DNA of 14,251 bases from Ruminococcaceae bacterium UBA7135 (lineage in GTDB: Bacteria; Bacillota; Clostridia; Oscillospirales; Ruminococcaceae): contig DKXD01000207.1 in assembly GCA_002492075.1 (NCBI GenBank), positions 5,220 to 19,470 on the forward strand, given 5' to 3'. Each line of letters starts with the position of its first letter. The first letter of the stretch is position 1. The translations under genes and the position numbers were made by a program. This document shows positions 1 to 5,827 of this stretch, in pieces. Below the pieces are notes generated by a model. It was not told where the DNA came from. It was given only the letters and a program-made list of their open reading frames with translations, and ran no database searches.

Positions 1-1
1 G

Positions 2-802
2 GGCGATCAGGGTATGATGTTCGGGTTCGCTTGCAGCGAGACCCCCGAGCTTATGCCTATGCCGATAAGCCTTGCTCACAAGCTCGCGAAAAAACTCACC
101 GAGGTTCGCAAAAATGGCACGCTGCCCTATCTTCTCCCCGACGGCAAAACGCAGGTCACCGTTGAATACGAGGGCAACAAGCCCGTTCGCGTTGACACGG
201 TGGTAGTATCGTCGCAGCACCTTGCTTCGGCAACGCTGGAGCAGATACGCGCGGACGTTATAGAAAAGGTCATCAAGACAACTATCCCCGCAGAGCTTCT
301 CGATAATGACACCAAATATTTCGTGAACCCCACCGGACGTTTCGTAGTCGGCGGTCCCATGGGCGACAGCGGACTTACCGGACGCAAGATAATCGTTGAT
401 ACATACGGCGGATATTCCCGCCACGGCGGCGGAGCGTTCTCGGGCAAGGATCCGACCAAGGTAGACCGTTCGGCGGCATATATGGCGCGTTATGTTGCGA
501 AAAACATAGTAGCCGCGGGTCTTGCCGAGCGCGCGGAGATACAGCTCGCTTACGCTATCGGAGTTGCGCACCCCGTTTCCGTTATGGTAGACACTTTCGG
601 CACGGGAAAGATCGCCGATGAAAAGATCGCGGAAGCGGTCACAAAGGAGTTCGATCTCCGCCCGTCCGCGATAATCAAAACGCTCGATCTGCGCAAGCCG
701 CAGTACAAGCAGGTCGCGGCTTACGGTCACATGGGGCGCGAGGACTTGGGTGTTGCTTGGGAAAAGACCGACAGAGCCGATGATCTTAAAAAGTACTTGT
801 AA
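2..802 (+). CDS. metK: S-adenosylmethionine synthetase, 5'-truncated by window edge
   Basis: Makes S-adenosylmethionine, the cell's main methyl donor, from methionine and ATP in the cytoplasm. The reading frame is open from base 2 and enters inside the GAGDQG signature (GDQG visible, then MMFGFACSET). The second signature, GGGAFSGKD, lies near bases 424-450 and is followed by PTKVDRSAAY, a phosphate-binding glycine-rich loop typical of the family. The C-terminal end (VAWEKTDRADDLKKYL) is intact. About 266 residues are present, so roughly the first third of the usual ~390-residue enzyme lies outside the window. The gene ends in TAA and is followed by two hairpins, the second a strong terminator, so it is not cotranscribed with the next gene. 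Identification is secure. Confidence 0.97.
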   Translation, partial: GDQGMMFGFACSETPELMPMPISLAHKLAKKLTEVRKNGTLPYLLPDGKTQVTVEYEGNKPVRVDTVVVSSQHLASATLEQIRADVIEKVIKTTIPAELLDNDTKYFVNPTGRFVVGGPMGDSGLTGRKIIVDTYGGYSRHGGGAFSGKDPTKVDRSAAYMARYVAKNIVAAGLAERAEIQLAYAIGVAHPVSVMVDTFGTGKIADEKIAEAVTKEFDLRPSAIIKTLDLRKPQYKQVAAYGHMGREDLGVAWEKTDRADDLKKYL

Positions 803-810
803 ATTATATA

Positions 811-837
811 ATTTTCCCCGCCGCAGGCGTGGAAAAT
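811..837 (+). other. Hairpin directly after metK
   Basis: ATTTTCC (811-817) pairs with GGAAAAT (831-837), and inside it CGCC (819-822) pairs with GGCG (826-829) around a 3-base loop, with one C/T mismatch. It lies nine bases after the metK stop. There is no T-run behind it, so it probably stabilises the 3' end or adds to the terminator that follows. Confidence 0.5.
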
Positions 838-843
838 GAAGAC

Positions 844-884
844 GGAAAGAGGCAAGAACGTGTGTTCTTACCTCTTTCCTTTTT
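844..884 (+). terminator. Rho-independent terminator of metK
   Basis: Bases 844-859 and 864-879 form a 16-pair stem with a single internal C/A mismatch and a GTGT loop, followed directly by TTTTT (880-884). This is a textbook intrinsic terminator on the plus strand and separates metK from the RNHCP unit. Confidence 0.92.
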
Positions 885-904
885 CGCGCGCTTTGATCAT
901 TGTC

Positions 905-933
905 TTGACATCATTCAAACAATGTGCTATAAT
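905..933 (+). promoter_or_regulatory. Consensus sigma-A promoter for the leader peptide/RNHCP unit
   Basis: TTGACA at 905-910 and TATAAT at 928-933, both perfect matches, are separated by exactly 17 bases. The predicted start is near 940, just before a 5-pair hairpin (TACGG 941-945 with CCGTA 951-955) that would sit at the very 5' end of the RNA. Such a strong promoter ahead of a structured leader implies that control is after transcription initiation. Confidence 0.9.
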
Positions 934-982
934 ACAGACATACGGCACAGCCGTAAATTATTTGATCAGAAGGAGAAAGAGT

Positions 983-1015
983 ATGTATACTATGAATAAG
1001 GAGCTTGTTCGCTGA
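983..1015 (+). CDS. 10-residue leader peptide upstream of the RNHCP gene
   Basis: The ORF reads MYTMNKELVR then TGA. It has its own good ribosome binding site (AGGAG at 971-975, seven bases before the ATG). It starts about 43 bases after the predicted transcription start and ends 72 bases before the RNHCP start. Its size, position between a strong promoter and a structured region, and overlap of its last codons with a potential pairing segment (1005-1012) all fit a regulatory leader peptide whose translation state sets the RNA fold. I do not recognise the peptide sequence, and translation is inferred only from the binding site and start codon. A second in-frame ATG at 992 lacks its own binding site. 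Confidence 0.62.
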   Translation: MYTMNKELVR

Positions 1016-1080
1016 CCGCGGAGGTTTGCGAATAACTTTGCGATCCTCCAGAATGACCTTAAAGGACTATTTTAGGAGGA
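1004..1080 (+). promoter_or_regulatory. Predicted translational attenuator controlling the RNHCP gene
   Basis: Four segments can pair in two exclusive ways. Segment A, the last leader codons (1005-1012), can pair with B (1028-1035, 8 pairs with one G-U). C contains UCCUCC (1044-1049) and can pair with D, GGAGGA (1075-1080), which is the RNHCP Shine-Dalgarno. Alternatively B including GGAGG (1020-1024) pairs with C along 1020-1049: GGAGG/CCUCC plus a seven-pair inner stem with a UAAC loop. The A:B plus C:D fold hides the binding site; the B:C fold frees it. A ribosome paused on the leader would cover A and favour B:C, which is the logic of erm and cat attenuators. There is no T-run, so translation rather than transcription is the likely target. 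The pairings are visible in the sequence; the function is inferred. Confidence 0.55.
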
Positions 1081-1087
1081 CTACACA

Positions 1088-1516
1088 TTGAACAGAGAAA
1101 ATAAAAAGCGATCATTTGAAAAAGGTTACTACAAAACCCTCCCCTGCGATGAAACGTTTACCTGCAAGGTTTGCGGACGCTTAGTCGTTCCAAACGGCGC
1201 GGGAAGCGACCACCGAAACCACTGCCCTAACTGCCTGTCAAGCCGGCATCTCGACAACGAGCCGGGCGACCGCGCGGCGGACTGCGGCGGCGTTATGGAA
1301 CCGATCGCCGTATGGGTTCGGAAAAACGGCGAATGGGCGATCATACACCGCTGCCGTATCTGCGGAGCGCTGTCGTCCAACCGCATAGCGGCGGACGACA
1401 ATCCGATAAAGCTGATGTCGCTCGCGATGAAACCCGTAGCACGGCCGTCGTTCCCACTCGAGAAAATCGAGGAAATGACGGCTCTTATGGGCGGCGAGGG
1501 AACCCTTAAAAAGTGA
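1088..1516 (+). CDS. RNHCP-domain zinc-ribbon protein
   Basis: A 142-residue cytoplasmic protein of the RNHCP family, named after its conserved motif, here RNHCP at residues 43-47. Cysteine pairs C26-x2-C29, C46-x2-C49 and C89-x2-C92, plus C66, look like zinc ligands. The other family hallmarks are clear: PGDRAADCGGVMEPIAVW (59-76) and LSSNRIAADDNP (95-106). No biochemical role is established that I know of. The protein is basic at the N-terminus and resembles small nucleic-acid or ribosome-associated zinc ribbons, but that is inference. The start is TTG at 1088, chosen because a perfect AGGAGGA (1074-1080) lies seven bases upstream. Expression appears to be controlled by the leader peptide and attenuator in front of it. 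It is followed by a terminator shared with the opposing chemoreceptor gene. Confidence 0.9.
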   Translation: MNRENKKRSFEKGYYKTLPCDETFTCKVCGRLVVPNGAGSDHRNHCPNCLSSRHLDNEPGDRAADCGGVMEPIAVWVRKNGEWAIIHRCRICGALSSNRIAADDNPIKLMSLAMKPVARPSFPLEKIEEMTALMGGEGTLKK

Positions 1517-1524
1517 TCATAAAA

Positions 1525-1551
1525 CCCCGAAACGCTTTGCGCGCTTCGGGG
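1525..1551. terminator. Bidirectional terminator between the RNHCP gene and the chemoreceptor gene
   Basis: CCCCGAA (1525-1531) pairs with TTCGGGG (1545-1551), with CGC/GCG possible inside. Plus-strand reading is followed by a weak T-rich tail (TCAATTT); minus-strand reading is followed by TTTT. It sits between the ends of two convergent genes and can serve both. Confidence 0.75.
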
Positions 1552-1571
1552 TCAATTTGTATGATCTAATG

Positions 1572-1589
1572 TGCGCGGACTTCCGCGCA
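1572..1589 (-). other. GC-rich hairpin after the chemoreceptor stop
   Basis: TGCGCGGA (1572-1579) is the exact inverted repeat of TCCGCGCA (1582-1589), with only two bases between. It lies about 20 bases downstream of the chemoreceptor stop codon. No T-run follows on the minus strand, so it is probably an mRNA 3'-end stabiliser or an auxiliary to the terminator at 1525-1551. Confidence 0.45.
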
Positions 1590-1609
1590 TGTTCACGAAT
1601 TTTCGCTGA

Positions 1610-3568
1610 TCAAAGCTTGAACCGGCTTACCATTTCACGCAGCGTCTTGGCTTCGTCGTTGAGGTTGACGGATATTTCGGTGTTTTCCTCGGCAGTGGCG
1701 GAGCTTGTGTTTATCGCGGCGGACATTTCGTCGAAGCCCGTGGTGATATTGGCTATCATACCCGACTGCTCCTCGGACGCGGCAGCGATCATCGACACGT
1801 TTTTCTCTACCGTAACTGTAAGCTCCGCTACGCCTTTAACGGACTCGTATGTCTTTTCGGCGATCTGGTTGCCGTTCTCGACTGCAGCGATAGTGCGGCT
1901 GATAAGCTCGGTGGTATCGTGCGCCGCTTCTCCTGACTTGTTTGCAAGGTTGCGAACCTCGTCCGCCACGACAGCGAAGCCCTTGCCCGCCTCACCCGCG
2001 CGAGCCGCCTCAATAGCCGCGTTCAGCGCGAGTATGTTCGTCTGGAAAGCTATGTCCTCTATGGTCTTGATGATCTTGTCGATGGCGTTCGACGCGTTGG
2101 AGATATCGTCCATTGCAGAACGCAGATTCTCCATCTCGGAAACGGCCGTTTCGACATGCTCGGCAGTTTGAGCCACAAGAGAGCTGCTGTCCTCGCAGTT
2201 TTTGGTCGTTTCACGAACCTTGGCGCTGATATCGTGGATAGTCGCACTAAGCTGCTCGACCGAAGCTGCCTGTTCAGAAGTATTTTGCGAAAGCGACTGT
2301 GCGCTTGTCGATACCTGATCCGCGCTTCCCGAAACGTCAACGGCGGATTCGGCTATCTGTTTGAGAACCTCACTAAGTTCATCTCTGATAGAGTCGATGC
2401 CGATGATAAGCTCGCCGAAATCGCCCTTGTACGCTTCGCTTCCCGTCTTTGAGCTTACCGTAAAGTTTCCGCCCGCCATTTCGGACAAGAGATAATTCGC
2501 GTCGCCGATTATTCTCATAATACCGTTGACAACGGTATTTGTCGCGTTCGCAAGTATCTCGGTTTCGGTTCTGGTGTGAATATCGGGCACGGGCGATGTA
2601 AGGTCGCCCTCGGAGAGCTTTACTATTCTTTCCGCGCACTGCTTTATCGGCGCTGTAATACGGCTTGATACATACATAGCCAGCACAACGGAAACAGCCG
2701 CCGCAGCGACCAGCAGTATCGCCACGATAATAAGGATCCGGTTGGTGGACTGCAGAAAGTCGCTCTGAGGCGCTACAACGGCAAGCGACCAGCCTGCCAC
2801 GTTCTCGATCGGAGAATACGCAACTATCATAGTCGTCGAACCCTTTGTGCGCGTATCAACGCCGCTCTTGCCGTCCATCATACTTTGATATGTAGCGCCG
2901 AGGTTGGAGATGATGTTCTCCTTCGCCTCATCGTTAAGCACATTTTCGGAATTAACGTGCCCCGCGACATTTCCGTTGCTGTCAATTATAAAAGCGTAGC
3001 AGTTGTCGCTTACATTTATTCTTTTAAGAATGTTATTGATCACATCATCCTGCGCTATCATATAAGCGCAGCCTATCGGCTTTAGACCTTGCACGCCATT
3101 TTCCCAGATAGGCGCGGCGATGATTTGAATGATCTCGTTGGTAAGTCTTGATATCGTTGGCGGGAAAACACAGGTGTTTCCGTTCATTGCTTCTTGGAAA
3201 TATCCGCGGTCGGAAAAGTCCTTGCCGTCCGTGACTTCTATGCCGTCCTGTTTGATAATGTTTCCGCGTTTCATTCCATTAAGCTCGGCAAGCCGCTTTA
3301 TTGAAGCCAGCTTATCACTGTCGGAAACTCCCGCGGCGTAGATGCTCGGGTTTGTGCCCGCCGACGCCGCGTAAGTCATAAAGGTGTCGAACTCGGCTTC
3401 CACATAATCAGCCCCAAGCGTCGCCATTATCCCCATATCCTTCTTTGCGGTGTTGATGGACGCATAGTAGCTTGCAACCACGCAGAAAATTGACACGACC
3501 AGCAACGATATGAGCGACACCAGCAGCGTCAGTCTAATTATTTTTCCTTGGATCGATTTCATTTTCAT
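1610..3568 (-). CDS. Methyl-accepting chemotaxis protein with dCache-like sensor
   Basis: A 652-residue transmembrane chemoreceptor that would signal to CheA/CheW. In order: short cytoplasmic tail, TM1 (about 11-33), an extracellular dCache-like sensor (about 37-275, with the typical DRGYFQEAMNG at 120-130), TM2 (about 278-300), a HAMP domain (about 300-352), a second HAMP-like segment (about 355-410), and the long coiled-coil signalling domain. The hairpin tip is unmistakable: DIAFQTNILALNAAIEAARAG (505-525) then FAVVADEVRNLA (531-542). The protein ends in SRFKL without a methyltransferase tether. I chose ATG at 3568 rather than the in-frame ATG at 3622 because AGAGGTG lies just before it. 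The ligand cannot be told from sequence by eye. No other chemotaxis gene is nearby, so it is an orphan receptor. Confidence 0.95.
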   Translation of the reverse strand: MKMKSIQGKIIRLTLLVSLISLLVVSIFCVVASYYASINTAKKDMGIMATLGADYVEAEFDTFMTYAASAGTNPSIYAAGVSDSDKLASIKRLAELNGMKRGNIIKQDGIEVTDGKDFSDRGYFQEAMNGNTCVFPPTISRLTNEIIQIIAAPIWENGVQGLKPIGCAYMIAQDDVINNILKRINVSDNCYAFIIDSNGNVAGHVNSENVLNDEAKENIISNLGATYQSMMDGKSGVDTRTKGSTTMIVAYSPIENVAGWSLAVVAPQSDFLQSTNRILIIVAILLVAAAAVSVVLAMYVSSRITAPIKQCAERIVKLSEGDLTSPVPDIHTRTETEILANATNTVVNGIMRIIGDANYLLSEMAGGNFTVSSKTGSEAYKGDFGELIIGIDSIRDELSEVLKQIAESAVDVSGSADQVSTSAQSLSQNTSEQAASVEQLSATIHDISAKVRETTKNCEDSSSLVAQTAEHVETAVSEMENLRSAMDDISNASNAIDKIIKTIEDIAFQTNILALNAAIEAARAGEAGKGFAVVADEVRNLANKSGEAAHDTTELISRTIAAVENGNQIAEKTYESVKGVAELTVTVEKNVSMIAAASEEQSGMIANITTGFDEMSAAINTSSATAEENTEISVNLNDEAKTLREMVSRFKL

Positions 3569-3674
3569 ATTCGCACCTCTTAGATATAATTTATATGTTT
3601 TTACGGGATCGCCGATTTTCAAAAACGCTTATTTTGTCCGAGGCAGTAAAAGCATTGATTGCCCGCGCAAGCGG

Positions 3675-4226
3675 TCAGCTTGGCGTTTCCGCGTTCGGCA
3701 GGATACCGCCGCTGTTCCACCGAAAGACAGGCTGATACCCAAGTTTCATATACCAGTGCGCCAGATGTGTGTAATGTATCCATGAGAGATCAAAGCCGTC
3801 CCGCCTAAGCGTCTCGGTTGCCAATCTCACCATTTTCAAGCCAATGCCCCGACAGCGGTATTCGGGTATCGTTCCGACACAGCCCGGTCCGCCGATATGA
3901 ATTCCCCGATACCGTCCCATGTCGGTAAGACCGCAAAAAGCAACGATCGTTTCTTCGTCAAAGGCGCAATAAAACCGATCTCCCTCCTTGAAATATTGCA
4001 CCCAGTCCTCGTCTACACATCGAACCGCTTCCCGAAGCGCCGTAAGCTCTCCGTGATACTCGCCGAACACAATGCCGTTCGGGCAGTTAAGCGGCGGCGC
4101 ATTCGGCAAATCCCCGCGCAGATCCATGACCAATTCCGTAAATGCGAGGTCTTTGGGCAGAGCACGAATACTTTCTTCCCCGAAGAACCCCGGGTGAAGA
4201 TAATTAAACAGTTCGATATGATTCAT
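3675..4226 (-). CDS. GNAT-family N-acetyltransferase
   Basis: A 183-residue protein whose middle and C-terminal parts fit the Gcn5-related acetyltransferase fold, which transfers an acetyl group from acetyl-CoA to an amine. The acetyl-CoA-binding motif A is visible as VGTIPEYRCRGIGLKM (117-132), with the R-x-x-G-I-G loop, and motif B ends in HWYMKLGYQPVFRW (157-170). The first 80 residues are less conserved and may form a substrate-specific domain. The start at 4226 is preceded by a strong GAGGAGG. It lies 157 bases after the LacI-family gene on the same strand and 106 bases before the chemoreceptor start, with only a 4-pair hairpin in the latter gap. The substrate is unknown; small-molecule or antibiotic acetylation and protein acetylation are all possible. 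Confidence 0.88.
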   Translation of the reverse strand: MNHIELFNYLHPGFFGEESIRALPKDLAFTELVMDLRGDLPNAPPLNCPNGIVFGEYHGELTALREAVRCVDEDWVQYFKEGDRFYCAFDEETIVAFCGLTDMGRYRGIHIGGPGCVGTIPEYRCRGIGLKMVRLATETLRRDGFDLSWIHYTHLAHWYMKLGYQPVFRWNSGGILPNAETPS

Positions 4227-4383
4227 TCGACCGCCTCCTCGTTATCCGTTGACAGGCGCGTCTGCCCATGCCTGTTTAAACTGACAAGAGAGCAAAAGCC
4301 GCGAATTCTTTCGCTCTCGAAAAGCTTCGTCGATTTTAAAACAACCGCAACACGAAAAGACGCTTTACGTTCCTCAAGGAAAA

Positions 4384-5379
4384 TCAATCTCCCGTGGATT
4401 CCCTTAAAATAAGACTGTGGGGCAGCATATATGTAGATTTATCCGGCGTATCGGTCTTCATATTCGCGATAAGCTTTTCAACAACCGTCTTGCCTTGCAG
4501 ATAACAGGGCTGCTCAACAGTAGAGAGCCTTGGTATAAACATATGCGAATAGGTGATGTTATCAAAGCCGAAGAACAGCAGATCCTTTCCCACCGTTATG
4601 CCGTGCCGGACGGCGTAGGTCATAGCGCCTATTGAGATCGTATCGGAAATGGAAAAAATAGCGTCGGGCTTGCTTTCGAGGTTCATAAGCTCCTCGCAGC
4701 CCTTTGTGCCGGTATCCGCGTCATAATCGCCGTAATAAACAAGCTTCTCGTCATACGGTATTCCCGCTTCTTTCAAAGCGCGCCTGTAACCGTTCTCGCG
4801 GTCAACGGAAGACTGACTTCGTACCTTTGTGGTGATAAGACCTATCCGCTTTCTCCCCTTGGCGATAAGGTAGCTTGTCGCGTCAAAGCCCGCGCGTTCG
4901 TTATCGATGGTCACACACAGGATATCGTTCACGTCAAGGCGCTCCAAACAGATAGCCAGCTGAAAACGCTTGGAAAGGTCGCTTATAGTCTTGCTGTCAA
5001 GCTTCGGCGCCAACAGCACTACGCCGTCCACCGCCCTTGAAAACAACATTCCCAGCAAGTGCATTTCGTGGTCGGCGTTATCGCGGGTGGTCGCTATAAG
5101 CACATCGTAGCCCTCGGCATACGCCGCGTCCTGCATGCCGCGCAGAACATCGGTATAAAACGACTGCTGAGTGGTGCCGACTATCGCCAGAATACGCTTA
5201 GTCTCGCTTTTTCTAAGATCGCGCCCCAAAAAGTTGGGGCTGTAGCCGAGATCCTCAACCGCGCGGTTCACCGCCCTTGCGGCCTCCTCGGAGACGTTGT
5301 TCTTGTTGTTCAAAACTCTTGATACAGTCGCTACCGACACGTTTGCCGCCTTTGCGACGTCCTTTATTGTGATATTCAA
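4384..5379 (-). CDS. LacI-family transcriptional regulator
   Basis: A 331-residue repressor-type regulator. The N-terminal helix-turn-helix is classic: TIKDVAKAANVSVATVSRVL (4-23), followed by NNKNNVSEEAARAVNRAVEDLGY and a hinge region (LGYSPNFLGRDL). The rest is a periplasmic-binding-protein-like effector domain that would bind a sugar or nucleoside and set DNA affinity. I chose the TTG at 5379: GGGAGG lies seven bases upstream of it, whereas the in-frame ATG at 5394 lies at the edge of that binding site and has none of its own. There is no sugar transporter or catabolic operon next to it, so the regulon is not evident. The GH9 cellulase is in the neighbourhood but separated by the feo locus. 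It has its own promoter, with a palindrome further upstream that might be an autoregulatory site. Confidence 0.95.
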   Translation of the reverse strand: MNITIKDVAKAANVSVATVSRVLNNKNNVSEEAARAVNRAVEDLGYSPNFLGRDLRKSETKRILAIVGTTQQSFYTDVLRGMQDAAYAEGYDVLIATTRDNADHEMHLLGMLFSRAVDGVVLLAPKLDSKTISDLSKRFQLAICLERLDVNDILCVTIDNERAGFDATSYLIAKGRKRIGLITTKVRSQSSVDRENGYRRALKEAGIPYDEKLVYYGDYDADTGTKGCEELMNLESKPDAIFSISDTISIGAMTYAVRHGITVGKDLLFFGFDNITYSHMFIPRLSTVEQPCYLQGKTVVEKLIANMKTDTPDKSTYMLPHSLILRESTGD

Positions 5380-5416
5380 GTAATCGCCTCCCATGGTAAA
5401 ATTAGTCTATATTTAT

Positions 5417-5445
5417 ATAATACAACATAATCTAATCGTTTTCAA
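5417..5445 (-). promoter_or_regulatory. Promoter of the LacI-family gene
   Basis: On the minus strand, TTGAAA (5445-5440) and TATTAT (5422-5417) are separated by 17 bases, in a very AT-rich stretch 38 bases before the TTG start. The match is 5 of 6 at each hexamer. Confidence 0.75.
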
Positions 5446-5470
5446 TAGGCAACTTGCACAAAATATGTTA

Positions 5471-5482
5471 TGAAAATTTTCA
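5471..5482. promoter_or_regulatory. Perfect 12-base palindrome upstream of the LacI-family promoter
   Basis: TGAAAATTTTCA is a perfect palindrome centred about 34 bases upstream of the -35 box. It could be an operator for the adjacent LacI-type regulator, but LacI-family sites usually have a central CG pair, which is missing here, and AT palindromes of this size occur by chance. Kept at low confidence. Confidence 0.3.
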
Positions 5483-5564
5483 CAGGGTCAAGTTATTGAA
5501 GTGCTTTCGGTAAATCGGCTAAATTCTCAATAGAGAGTGCAAAATTTATTTTCCCCGCAAAACA

Positions 5565-5599
5565 GAGGCTCCGCTCCCTTTCACGGGGAGCAGAGCCTC
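5565..5599 (-). terminator. Terminator of the feo operon
   Basis: GAGGCTC (5565-5571) pairs with GAGCCTC (5593-5599), and GCTCCC (5573-5578) continues the stem with GGGAGC, apart from one mismatch. Reading on the minus strand the stem is followed by TGTTTTGC. It lies 22 bases after the stop of the last feo gene. Confidence 0.85.
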
Positions 5600-5621
5600 A
5601 ACTACGTTATCGGAGAAAATA

Positions 5622-5813
5622 TCACTGTTTTGTGTGCTTGCACTCCTCGTCCGACGAGCACCGGCACGCTCCGCAATGAGCGCAGTCACAGCCGCATGAC
5701 GAACCGCCCGAACGTTTGCTTTTGATACGCTCTATTATAATAAGTACAACTATCGCCAAAACTATCAGCCCCACTATCAGCGAACCGCCGTACATTTTGA
5801 AAAACTCGAACAT
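5622..5813 (-). CDS. FeoB-associated Cys-rich membrane peptide
   Basis: A 63-residue peptide with one membrane segment (SLIVGLIVLAIVVLIII, about residues 11-27), a basic stop-transfer patch (ERIKSKRS) and a C-terminal tail holding seven cysteines (CGCDCAHCGACRCSSDEEC). This layout matches the FeoB-associated Cys-rich membrane protein family that commonly follows feoB in Firmicutes; the cysteines may bind iron or act in redox, which is not established. The ATG at 5813 is chosen because AAGAGGG lies seven bases upstream; an upstream in-frame TTG at 5831 would overlap the feoB stop and has no separate site. It begins 14 bases after feoB and shares its terminator, so it is the last gene of the unit. 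Confidence 0.9.
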   Translation of the reverse strand: MFEFFKMYGGSLIVGLIVLAIVVLIIIERIKSKRSGGSSCGCDCAHCGACRCSSDEECKHTKQ

Positions 5814-5827
5814 ATGATCGCCCTCTT

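Noticed and set aside
1557..2171. Plus-strand open frame opposite the chemoreceptor signalling domain
   Set aside because: Ser/Ala-rich product that mirrors the conserved MCP helices on the other strand; it has no binding site.
4254..4275. ACAGGC/GCCTGT inverted repeat and GAGAGC/GCTCTC repeats between the LacI-family gene and the GNAT gene as terminators
   Set aside because: Stems are short with large loops and no T-run, so I could not support a terminator call.
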